Positions 55,324 to 63,463 of a DNA stretch of 64,000 nucleotides are shown in pieces. A model generated the notes under the pieces. It was not told where the DNA came from. It made no database searches and was given only the letters and a program-made list of their open reading frames with translations. The position numbers and the translations under genes were made by a program. Position 1 is the first letter of the stretch. The number at the start of each line of letters is the position of its first letter. The stretch spans positions 1 to 64,000 of the forward strand of contig CAYVFU010000015.1 in NCBI GenBank assembly GCA_964450495.1, read 5' to 3'. The stretch comes from CALFUK01 sp964450495 (GTDB lineage Bacteria > Bacteroidota > Bacteroidia > Chitinophagales > Saprospiraceae).

Positions 55324-55407
55324 GAGTTATGTGATTTTGATTTTTAATACATCAAATGTCACACAACTTCTTTTCTGATTTTACACCCAAATCAGCTAGA
55401 TTTAAAT

Positions 55408-55424
55408 ATCCCCTAAATAGGGGA
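55408..55424 (-). promoter_or_regulatory. 7-2-7 palindrome upstream of the S74 gene, candidate response-regulator site
   Basis: TCCCCTA-AA-TAGGGGA (55409-55424 on the plus strand) is a perfect inverted heptamer with a two-base spacer, the geometry of NarL-type sites. Read toward the S74 gene it is CCCCTATTTAGGGGAT, 15 of 16 bases identical to 41417-41432. It lies 84 bp before the S74 ATG and just after the regulator gene. Confidence 0.6.
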
Positions 55425-55454
55425 GAGTAAAAATATGGAATCAGAAAAGTTACT

Positions 55455-56081
55455 TTAAATCAATCCTCTATCCATTGTTTTTTTAATAAGTTCAGCTGTA
55501 TTTTTTGCATCGAATTTCATCAGAAGATTTTTTCGATGACTATCAATTGTATGTGTACTTAAGACTAAAGAAGTAGCAATTTGCTTATTAGAAAAGCCTT
55601 CAGAAATCAACTCTAAAACTTCTTTTTCTCGTCCGGTCAATTCAATATTATCGGACTTTTCATTAGTCATAACACTAGACACCATAAGGCTGATCAATTT
55701 TGAACTATAGTATTCCTCGCCTTTATTGACACTATAGATTGCCTTAATCATCTCTTCTGCAGAATCATCTTTTAATATGTACCCTTTAGCTCCATAGCTT
55801 CTCATCCGCTTGACATAGCTAGCTTGCTTGTACATACTCAATGCAATGACCTTGACATCTGTATGACGCTTTGTTATAAACTTACAGGTTTCAATTCCAT
55901 TTAATTCAGGCATATTTATATCTAACAATACAATATCAATATCTCTTTCCTGTAAAATTTGTAAAACTTGTTTTCCGTTTTTAGCAGTAGCCGATACTTC
56001 AATATCATCAATATCAGAGAAGTATGAACAAATACCATCCAGAAGTACCTTATGATCATCAGCAATTAGAAGTCTTACCAT
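55455..56081 (-). CDS. NarL/LuxR-family response regulator
   Basis: A 208-residue regulator. The receiver has D8-D9 and phospho-acceptor D54 (VLLDINMPELNG), with ALSMYKQ and GYILKDDS supplying the conserved T/S and K positions. The LuxR helix-turn-helix is LTGREKEVLELISEGFSNKQIATSLVLSTHTIDSHRKNLLMKF. It is the first gene of the block regulator, S74 protein, TPR kinase on the minus strand and probably pairs with that kinase. Confidence 0.94.
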   Translation of the reverse strand: MVRLLIADDHKVLLDGICSYFSDIDDIEVSATAKNGKQVLQILQERDIDIVLLDINMPELNGIETCKFITKRHTDVKVIALSMYKQASYVKRMRSYGAKGYILKDDSAEEMIKAIYSVNKGEEYYSSKLISLMVSSVMTNEKSDNIELTGREKEVLELISEGFSNKQIATSLVLSTHTIDSHRKNLLMKFDAKNTAELIKKTMDRGLI

Positions 56082-56262
56082 TCGTCAAAATGTTCTTCCC
56101 TTAAAATATGAATTCACTTTGGAAAGAACACTATTTTTGGATTAATTATCTTTTTGACACCTAATTTTCAATTGGTTTTATTTTAAATGAAAACCTTAAA
56201 TCATCCGAAATAAGTATTGTTCTATGAAATATTGGTAACTTAAGGAAAGTATCTATACCATC

Positions 56263-57918
56263 ATGAATCTCCAAACTAGAAGAAAATTCATAAAAAGTAT
56301 TGGTCCTATAGCTCTGATACCTTTCATAAATTCCTCCCCAGATAAAATCCTGTACAACGCAAACATTATTACTGTCGATCCTTCCAAACCAAGAGCACAA
56401 GCAATTGCTCTATTAAATGATCGAATTCTTGCGGTTGGTAACGATGATGCGATATTAAAACTTGCAAACGGTTTTACGAGAAAACTGGATATGGGTGGAA
56501 GAACAATTACGCCAGGATTTATTGATGCACACTCCCACCCTGCTTCATCCGGACAAGGCCATTTGCGTAAAGTGGATTGCGATTTGAGATCGATCACTGC
56601 CATTCAACAAGCTTTAAAAGAAAAAGCAGACAAAACACCTAAAGGAGAATGGGTGCTTGGCTTTAAATACGATGATACAAAAACATCCGAAGGCAGATAC
56701 ATAAATAGACACGATATAGATGCGGTAGTAAAAGATCATCCCGTTTACATTCAACATCGTGGTGGTCATACCGCCTATGTAAATTCCAAGACATTGGATC
56801 TATTAAAATATGGTAAGGAAACGGCAGACCCAGCTGGGGGGAAAATTGTGAAAGATCCAGCTACGGGATTACCAACAGGCTTGTTACAAGAAACTGCTAC
56901 TAAACCACTTGATAGATTAATTCCCAATTCTTTTACACGAGAAGATAATCAGGCTGCCGCCAAATTGATTTCTGAAATGATGAGTAAGACTGGTGTAACA
57001 TCAGTGACAGATGCATATGGCAATCCCACATTTCTGAAGGCTTATCAAGATGCATACATGGCAGATGAATTATCAATTCGTATGTATTGCATGATTGGTT
57101 ATTATGCCATTGAAGAGATGATTGATGCTGGCATTCGAACAGGCTTTGGCAATGAATGGGTACGCGTCGGTGGCATGAAATTAACGTGCGACGGGTCAAT
57201 CTCAGAAAGAACTGCCAGACTTTCTCAACCATATATTGGCAGACCTGATGATTATGGAATTATAGTTATGCAAGAAGATCAATTATATGAGTATGCACTA
57301 AAAGCACACACCAATGACTGGCAAATAGGAATCCATGCCAATGGTGATGTCGGTATCGGTATTGCGCTCAATGTGTTTGAACGATTACAAAAAGAGAAAA
57401 AAAGAAACGATCCAAGATTTAGATTAGAACATTGCACTGTTATCAATGATGAATTGGTGCAGAGAATTAAATCTATTGGAGCTATCCCTAATCCATTTTC
57501 GACTTACGTGTATTTCCATGGAGAGAAGATGATTCACTATGGAAAAGAAAGATTGAACAACATGTTTGCTTTAAGAAGCTTTCTTGATAATGATATAAAA
57601 GTAACTCAAACATCAGACTATCCACCGGGCCCATTCGAACCCATGATGGCCCTTCAGTCAAGTGTTACCAGAACAGATTATAAAGGCACACTTTGGGGAC
57701 CAAAACAAAAAGTAACTATAGAAGAAGCCATTAAAATTGGTACGTTGCATGGCGCATATGCTTCTTATGAGGAACATAGTAAAGGGTCTTTGGAAGCAGG
57801 CAAGCTGGCTGATTTGGTCGTATTGGGTCAAGACCCGACAGCTATAGACCCATTTAGCATTATCGATATACCGATACATCAAACAATGATTGGAGGGAAG
57901 TGGGTGTATGAGGCGTAG
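56263..57918 (+). CDS. YtcJ-like amidohydrolase with Tat-type signal
   Basis: A 551-residue member of the Amidohydro_3 family. The N-terminus TRRKFIKSIGPIALIPFI is a twin-arginine-type signal, so the folded, metal-loaded enzyme is probably exported. Metal ligands are H90-S-H92 (GFIDAHSHP), with later histidines in IGIHANGDVGIG and LEHCTVIND and the catalytic aspartate in QTSDYPPGP. Family members hydrolyse N-substituted formamides and other amides; the true substrate is unknown. It is divergent from the response regulator gene, with a 181-bp spacer. Confidence 0.9.
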   Translation: MNLQTRRKFIKSIGPIALIPFINSSPDKILYNANIITVDPSKPRAQAIALLNDRILAVGNDDAILKLANGFTRKLDMGGRTITPGFIDAHSHPASSGQGHLRKVDCDLRSITAIQQALKEKADKTPKGEWVLGFKYDDTKTSEGRYINRHDIDAVVKDHPVYIQHRGGHTAYVNSKTLDLLKYGKETADPAGGKIVKDPATGLPTGLLQETATKPLDRLIPNSFTREDNQAAAKLISEMMSKTGVTSVTDAYGNPTFLKAYQDAYMADELSIRMYCMIGYYAIEEMIDAGIRTGFGNEWVRVGGMKLTCDGSISERTARLSQPYIGRPDDYGIIVMQEDQLYEYALKAHTNDWQIGIHANGDVGIGIALNVFERLQKEKKRNDPRFRLEHCTVINDELVQRIKSIGAIPNPFSTYVYFHGEKMIHYGKERLNNMFALRSFLDNDIKVTQTSDYPPGPFEPMMALQSSVTRTDYKGTLWGPKQKVTIEEAIKIGTLHGAYASYEEHSKGSLEAGKLADLVVLGQDPTAIDPFSIIDIPIHQTMIGGKWVYEA

Positions 57919-57968
57919 CTACTTAGGTCGCTTTTTTATAATAGACGTTAGTACAAAGGATTGAATAA

Positions 57969-58120
57969 GACCACCTCGATCCCACTTTACAGTGGGACCA
58001 CTCCTNNNNNNNNNNNNNNNNNNNNNNNNNNNNNNNNNNNNNNNNNNNNNNNNNNNNNNNNNNNNNNNNNNNNNNNNNNNNNNNNNNNNNNNNNNNNNNN
58101 NNNNNCCCCTGGAATAATTT
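57969..58120. repeat. Palindromic intergenic element broken by an assembly gap
   Basis: GACCACCTCGA is followed by the hairpin TCCCACT-TTAC-AGTGGGA (57980-57997) and CCACTCCT, then 100 N, then CCCCTGGAATAATTT. The layout ACCACC, hairpin, AC(C)ACTCC, (GGAGG)-like end, AATTT parallels 1995-2046. A repeat collapse here would explain why the assembly breaks exactly at this place. Confidence 0.55.
58006..58105. other. Assembly gap, exactly 100 N
   Basis: A placeholder of round length, which usually means a gap of unknown true size between scaffolded contigs. Any gene lying between the amidohydrolase and blaI could be missing. Confidence 0.98.
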
Positions 58121-58151
58121 TTTCCTTAAGAGTTTGTTAAAAATTTTAATC

Positions 58152-58193
58152 TACGAACTATTTCGTATATACTTGTCTACGAAAACATTCGTA
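58152..58193. promoter_or_regulatory. Two BlaI-type operator palindromes
   Basis: TACGAA-N4-TTCGTA occurs twice, at 58152-58167 and 58178-58193, both perfect, with centres 26 bp apart; the second ends one base before the ATG of blaI. The arrangement, two palindromes in front of the repressor's own gene, is that of BlaI/MecI autoregulation, though the sequence differs from the staphylococcal TACA/TGTA operator. TATACTTG (58168-58175) between them resembles the TAnnTTTG -7 element. Confidence 0.75.
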
Positions 58194-58194
58194 T

Positions 58195-58587
58195 ATGGCT
58201 AAACAGCACCCCAGACCCACTGAATCAGAACTGACAATCTTACAAATCCTCTGGTCAGAAGGACCCTCTACCGTCAGAGAAGTCAATAATGTCTTGAATG
58301 TCCAAAAAGAAAATGAAGTTGGATACACAACAACATTAAAACATTTGCAAATTATGGCAGAGAAAAAGTTGGTTAGCCGTGACACTTCAACACGTACACA
58401 TGTATACAAACCCAACATTCTAGAAGAGGATACACAAAAAAACTTAGTCAAAGGTCTCATAGAAAAAGTTTTTGGTGGTTCTGCAATGGACCTTGTGATG
58501 CAAGCACTCGGTAATCACAATACTAGCCCAGAAGAACTTGCTGAAATCAAAAAACTCATTCAAGAACTTGAAAACAAAAAATCATGA
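58195..58587 (+). CDS. BlaI/MecI-family transcriptional repressor
   Basis: A 130-residue winged-helix protein: RPTESELTILQILWSEGPSTVREVNNVL (helices 1-3), VGYTTTLKHLQIMAEKKLVSRD (recognition helix and wing), then a helical dimerisation region. In known systems the repressor is cut by its M56 peptidase partner on signal. Its stop overlaps the start of the M56 gene by four bases (ATGA). Autoregulation is likely from the two operators directly in front. Confidence 0.94.
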   Translation: MAKQHPRPTESELTILQILWSEGPSTVREVNNVLNVQKENEVGYTTTLKHLQIMAEKKLVSRDTSTRTHVYKPNILEEDTQKNLVKGLIEKVFGGSAMDLVMQALGNHNTSPEELAEIKKLIQELENKKS

Positions 58588-60677
58588 TTGAACTTCTACA
58601 TTCAATGCTCAGTGATCAACTATCTTATGCCATCTCATGGACGGTACTACATTCTCTATGGCAAGCATCTTTAATTGCACTAATCATGTCATGGTATTTA
58701 AATATTTGTAAAAATGATGATGCTGTGATACGTTACAGAATTACGTATGCGTCATTATTGTTTGTTTTTATAAGCACTGTTGGCACATTTGTTTATTACT
58801 ATCTCTCCTTTGGAGGAACTACAGAAGTTGTCTTGCAACAGATTATGCACACACGAAACTCATCATCAATAATCTCGCAAGAAGAAGTCGGTCCATTAGC
58901 TAGTATAGCACAATGGTTTTCTGGTAATTTCTCTTTAATTGCAAGTATGTGGGTAATGGGTGCGATGCTCTTTTCTTTAAAGTTTGGCGGCTCATTTTTA
59001 TTTGCCAGTAGATTGAAAAAGAATACATCTTCATTATTGTCAGATTCAATATTCACCCAATTACTGAATTTAAAAAAAGAAATAGGTGTCAATCGCTATG
59101 TTCAAATAGCTGAAAGCACTAAAGTAAATACACCTGTACTCATAGGCTATTTAAAGCCTGTGATTTTATTCCCGGTAGGTTTAATAAATCAATTAAACCT
59201 TGAGGAAACCAATGCCATTCTCGCGCATGAACTGGCACACATAAAGAGAAATGATTTTATCCATAATTTATTTATTTCAGTGTTAGAAACATTGTTTTAC
59301 TATCATCCGGCAGTTTGGTGGATCTCTGCAAACTTAAGATTGGAGAGAGAGAACTGCTGTGATGATCTTGCTGTAAAGACAATTGGTGACAAAGCTATTT
59401 ATGCAAAAACGCTCGTCAAAATTGAAACTTTGAAAAACACGAAAATTCCAAGTCTCGCAATACCTATGGCAAGAAACAACCATCAACTGCTTCATAGAAT
59501 TAGCAGAATTGTCAATCAGCCGCAAACAAGAAGTCAAATCAGAGAAAGACTGATTGCGGTACTACTGCTGTTTACTTTCTTTTTTGGTTTTGCTTACTCA
59601 CCACCATCAGACAATAGAAAAATTGCTATTGCACCAGAAGTGGAATCTAAGCAAGCGTCCTTTGTAAAACCTGATTGTCAAACGCAAAATACACTAATTG
59701 CAAAACTAGCTGCTTCCTCCCAGAAGCAAGATTGCAACTGTGATAAAAAGGCACAGAAAAACACCAAAGTCAATGTCATTTCAAATCAGACCAATAACAG
59801 AGATGTCATTTATATTGACACAATACCTTCCAGTAAAAAGTCAAATATGACCATTATTACATCTGATGATGACCAAGAGCTTATACTAAAAATGAAGGAT
59901 GGAAAAATTACTGAACTCTTAATTGATGGAGAAGAAATAGATGAATCAGAATATGAAAATCATCTGGACCATGAAAACCTTGAAGTAGAAGACATTATTG
60001 AACAAGCAACGGAATCCTTTAGAGACTTCTCAGATGAACACAAATTTCAAATAGAAGAATTACACGAAGGCATTAATGAATTAAAATTACATCTAAACTC
60101 CCCAGAAATATTCCCCTTTGACAAGCTAGATTCATTAATAGAGTCTGATGGCGGAATCAAATGGAATTTTAATGAAGACGAAGACATGAAAATAGTATGG
60201 GATGATTTAGATTTAAAAATGGAAAAATTGAATGATAACCATCTAAAATTATTGGATAGTCTAGGTGATTTAAATGATTCTTTATTTAGTGGGATTTTTG
60301 AAATGAGATCTGATTTTCCAAAGCATTTCTACCACTTTGACATACCTAAAGAAGAATTTAATTTTGAATTCCCTAATCACGCTGATTTATTTGAAACTCA
60401 TGTAAGACCATCTAATCCAACAGATATCTTATTATCAGAATTAAGCAAAGATGGTTTTATTCCTGATACTGGAACACATAAAATAGAATTAACAGGAAAG
60501 TACTTGAAAATTAATGGTGACAAACAACCTGCTAACATCTTTAATAAATACAAGAAAATTTTCGAAAAAGAATTAGGTCATGAATTGACTAAATCTTCGA
60601 AAATAAGAATAGAAGCTGATCTTAAAGACATTAAAGCCAAGGAATTAAAACGGAAGAGAACATTCAAAAAATTATAA
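58584..60677 (+). CDS. M56 (BlaR1-type) membrane peptidase with acidic C-terminal domain
   Basis: A 697-residue protein with four membrane helices and a cytoplasmic zinc site H215-E-L-A-H219 in ILAHELAHIKRNDF, and ENCCDDLAV supplying the further ligand region. A last helix (about 310-328) leads to a periplasmic part of about 370 residues. This lacks any penicillin-binding S-x-x-K/K-T-G domain; instead it is highly acidic, with D/E-rich repeats (HENLEVEDIIEQATESFRDFSDEH) and an ending LKDIKAKELKRKRTF. It senses something other than beta-lactams, or via a different fold. It is coupled to blaI. Confidence 0.9.
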   Translation: MIELLHSMLSDQLSYAISWTVLHSLWQASLIALIMSWYLNICKNDDAVIRYRITYASLLFVFISTVGTFVYYYLSFGGTTEVVLQQIMHTRNSSSIISQEEVGPLASIAQWFSGNFSLIASMWVMGAMLFSLKFGGSFLFASRLKKNTSSLLSDSIFTQLLNLKKEIGVNRYVQIAESTKVNTPVLIGYLKPVILFPVGLINQLNLEETNAILAHELAHIKRNDFIHNLFISVLETLFYYHPAVWWISANLRLERENCCDDLAVKTIGDKAIYAKTLVKIETLKNTKIPSLAIPMARNNHQLLHRISRIVNQPQTRSQIRERLIAVLLLFTFFFGFAYSPPSDNRKIAIAPEVESKQASFVKPDCQTQNTLIAKLAASSQKQDCNCDKKAQKNTKVNVISNQTNNRDVIYIDTIPSSKKSNMTIITSDDDQELILKMKDGKITELLIDGEEIDESEYENHLDHENLEVEDIIEQATESFRDFSDEHKFQIEELHEGINELKLHLNSPEIFPFDKLDSLIESDGGIKWNFNEDEDMKIVWDDLDLKMEKLNDNHLKLLDSLGDLNDSLFSGIFEMRSDFPKHFYHFDIPKEEFNFEFPNHADLFETHVRPSNPTDILLSELSKDGFIPDTGTHKIELTGKYLKINGDKQPANIFNKYKKIFEKELGHELTKSSKIRIEADLKDIKAKELKRKRTFKKL

Positions 60678-60705
60678 TAAAGCCTCACAAGGTGACATAA
60701 TTAAT

Positions 60706-60728
60706 AGCAATGGGTAAAACCCTTTGCT
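60706..60728. repeat. Hairpin between convergent genes, GCAA-GGT/ACC-TTGC family
   Basis: AGCAATGGGT (60706-60715) pairs with ACCCTTTGCT (60719-60728) over ten positions with one T-T mismatch and a three-base loop. It lies between the convergent M56 (stop 60677) and symporter (stop 60733) genes, where it could stop both transcripts. Arm layout matches the element at 7-31. Confidence 0.55.
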
Positions 60729-60732
60729 CCTA

Positions 60733-62283
60733 TTACCACAACAATGCATAAAATGCAGCCAGTATTCCAATAATTACCAATGTCAATACATTGAATAATC
60801 CAGATGTCTTAAATAAATCTTTAGACAACTCAATTCGTTTAGTGCTTGAATCCGGTTGAATTAACGAAACAGCAATCATCACCGCTACAGATAATAAAAA
60901 GACAATTCCCATTCTATTCATAAATGGAATTTGCGGCAAAAACGTTTTAATTGCCATAGACAATGGAATGGATAAAAGTATAGAAATAAAAGCTGAATTA
61001 GCTGTAGCCTTTTTCCAAAATATCCCAAGTATAAATATGGCTACAACACCTGGACTTATAAAGCCAGTATATTCTTGAATGAATTGAAAAGCTTGATCTA
61101 AATTGCCCAATAAAGGTGCAACAATCACTCCTATAATAAGACATGATGCAGATGTTATTTTACCAATATTCACCAACTGTTTTTCACTTTTGTCTTTATT
61201 TAAAAGTGCATACACATCTAATGTAAATATCGTAGAAGCACTATTGACAATGGAACTCAATGAAGATCCAATTGCAGCTATAAGTGCTGCAAAAGCTAAT
61301 CCTTTAAAACCAGTGCTCACATAATTATTTAATACCCATGGATAGGCTTCATCGTTTTTAATGATATCAGCACCAAGTACAAATGCTGCAATTCCAGGAA
61401 TGACAACAACCAATGGCAACAGCAATTTTATAAATGCAGCGAAGACAGTTCCGAGTTGTGCTTCGCCCAAACTTTTAGCTGCTAAACTTCTTTGAATGAT
61501 ATATTGATTTGTACCCCAATAATATACATTTGCAATCCACATACCCCCCACCAAGACACTGATGCCAGGTAAATTCATATATTCTGGGTTTGATTTATCT
61601 AGTATCATATCAAATTTCTCTGGTGCTTTTTCATACAATTCGGATAAGCCTGAAAACACCCCTCCTCCTACAGCCTGCAAAACAAGAACAGCGGCCAAAA
61701 CTCCTCCAAACAATAATACAACTACTTGTATAACATCTGTCCAGACAACAGCTTTTAACCCACCAAATATGGAAAAACTAGCGGCGTATAATGCTAAGCC
61801 GATGACAGCCCATATGAGAGACAAGCCTGTTATATTTTGCACAGCTAAACCACCGAGATACAACACTGAAGTAATGTTGACAAAAACAAAAAGAAGCAGC
61901 CAAAAGACACCTAAGCTCATTCTAACTCTTCTATCATACCGCAATTCAAGAAACTGGGGCATGGTGTATATACCATTTTTAATAAAGACAGGTAAAAAGA
62001 ATTTTGCGACAAGCACTAAAGTCAAAGCAGCCATCAATTCATAGGACGCGATCGCCATCCCTACAACATAGCCAGATCCAGACATACCTATAAATTGCTC
62101 TGCAGAAATGTTGGAAGCAATCAAAGAGCCACCCACAGCCCACCACGGCAATGCTTTACTAGCTAAGAAATAATCCGTTGTACTGTCATTCTTTCCTTTT
62201 CTTGATAAATAAATACCAATACACAACATCGCCATTAGATAACTAGCGAATATGATAATGTCTAAATTACTGAAACCTTGCAT
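60733..62283 (-). CDS. Sodium:sugar symporter, SGLT-like SSS family
   Basis: A 516-residue protein with about 14 membrane helices. SGLT-like markers are SLIASNISAEQFIGMSGSGYVVGMAIASYELMAA, TMPQFLELRYDRRVR, and IFGGLKAVVWTDVIQVVVLLFGG. SSLSSIVNSASTIFTLDVY carries the serine pair of the sodium site. Length is typical for bacterial SGLTs. It is divergent from the mutarotase gene (115 bp apart), which supports a sugar substrate. Confidence 0.92.
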   Translation of the reverse strand: MQGFSNLDIIIFASYLMAMLCIGIYLSRKGKNDSTTDYFLASKALPWWAVGGSLIASNISAEQFIGMSGSGYVVGMAIASYELMAALTLVLVAKFFLPVFIKNGIYTMPQFLELRYDRRVRMSLGVFWLLLFVFVNITSVLYLGGLAVQNITGLSLIWAVIGLALYAASFSIFGGLKAVVWTDVIQVVVLLFGGVLAAVLVLQAVGGGVFSGLSELYEKAPEKFDMILDKSNPEYMNLPGISVLVGGMWIANVYYWGTNQYIIQRSLAAKSLGEAQLGTVFAAFIKLLLPLVVVIPGIAAFVLGADIIKNDEAYPWVLNNYVSTGFKGLAFAALIAAIGSSLSSIVNSASTIFTLDVYALLNKDKSEKQLVNIGKITSASCLIIGVIVAPLLGNLDQAFQFIQEYTGFISPGVVAIFILGIFWKKATANSAFISILLSIPLSMAIKTFLPQIPFMNRMGIVFLLSVAVMIAVSLIQPDSSTKRIELSKDLFKTSGLFNVLTLVIIGILAAFYALLW

Positions 62284-62398
62284 AGAACATAATAATACGA
62301 TAAAAATGTAAAAAGTTGTATTTTGATAAATATTGAAACTGGCTATTCAGTTGATGTGCCTGATCTACGATTCTTGCTATACAATTTGAGTGAACTCT

Positions 62399-63463
62399 AT
62401 GAATAAAATATCAATCACAAAATCTGTTTACGGAAAAATTGAAGGCATTGACATTCATGAATTTATATTGAAAAATGACAATGATGTTCACATTCATATC
62501 ATAGAATATGGTGGCATCATCACTAAAATAATAACACCAGATCTAAAAGGTATCCGAAAAGACATCGTGTGCGGATTCAATACCTTAGATGAATATTTAG
62601 CTGGTCATCCTTACTTCGGTGCTATCACTGGGAGATACGCTAATCGAATTGAAAATGCTTCATTCTCTCTGGATGGCAAAGAATATCAATTAGCAAAAAA
62701 TGCTGGAGACAATTCGCTTCATGGTGGCATTAAAGGCTTTGACAAACAAATATGGCAAGGGACTATATTGGAAAATCAAACAGGAGTCTCCATGAGTTAT
62801 ACAAGCCCCCATATGGAAGAAGGTTTTCCTGGTAACTTAACGGTTACAGTTGTGTATTCTCTTACTAACGACAACGAATTAGTTATTGACTATAAAGCTT
62901 CAACAGATCAAGCAACTGTGATCAATCTCACAAACCACAGTTATTTTAATCTTAAAGGAGAAGGAAATGGTGATGTCCTTAATCATGAAATGTTATTATT
63001 TGCGAATAAAATAACACCAGTCAACGAAAAAGTAATTCCAACAGGTGAATTTATGGATGTAAAAAATACACCTTTCGATTTTCGTCAGCATCATTTGATT
63101 GGAGAGCGAATCGATAATACTACTAACCAACAAATAAAGATTGGAGCTGGATATGATCATAATTTTGTAATAAAAGATCAGTCATCCGAATTGAAACGCA
63201 CGGCTGTTGTCTCAGAAAATATATCTGGCCGGGTACTTGAAGTGTACACGACAGAACCTGGTGTGCAATTTTACTCAGCAAATCATTTTGATGGATCAAT
63301 AATTGGAAAGTCAGGTAACCCTTACATCAAGTGGGGTGCTTTTTGTTTGGAGACACAGCATTTTCCTGATTCTCCAAATAAATCAAATTTTCCTTCGACC
63401 AGATTAAATCCCGAAGAAGAATTTAAAAGTCAAACAGTTTATCGATTTACAACACTTAGCTAG
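62399..63463 (+). CDS. galM: Aldose 1-epimerase (galactose mutarotase)
   Basis: A 354-residue beta-sandwich enzyme. Active-site residues: R79 in GAITGRYANRIE, H108 in NSLHGGIKGFDK, catalytic acid H180 in NLTNHSYFNLKG, and the catalytic base glutamate in FCLETQHFPDSPN near residue 320. It interconverts the anomers of hexoses such as galactose or glucose. I chose ATG 62399; a GTG nine bases upstream is in frame. Its neighbour, the divergent SGLT-like transporter, suggests uptake followed by anomer equilibration of the same sugar. It is convergent with the next gene, overlapping it by eight bases. Confidence 0.95.
   Translation: MNKISITKSVYGKIEGIDIHEFILKNDNDVHIHIIEYGGIITKIITPDLKGIRKDIVCGFNTLDEYLAGHPYFGAITGRYANRIENASFSLDGKEYQLAKNAGDNSLHGGIKGFDKQIWQGTILENQTGVSMSYTSPHMEEGFPGNLTVTVVYSLTNDNELVIDYKASTDQATVINLTNHSYFNLKGEGNGDVLNHEMLLFANKITPVNEKVIPTGEFMDVKNTPFDFRQHHLIGERIDNTTNQQIKIGAGYDHNFVIKDQSSELKRTAVVSENISGRVLEVYTTEPGVQFYSANHFDGSIIGKSGNPYIKWGAFCLETQHFPDSPNKSNFPSTRLNPEEEFKSQTVYRFTTLS

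Noticed and set aside
58195..60677. Beta-lactam resistance regulators
   Set aside because: BlaI/M56 core only; no penicillin-binding sensor domain and no beta-lactamase of class A or B alongside.
61562..62044. 160-codon plus-strand frame
   Set aside because: Fully antisense to the SGLT-like symporter; threonine/lysine/proline-rich composition typical of a shadow frame.
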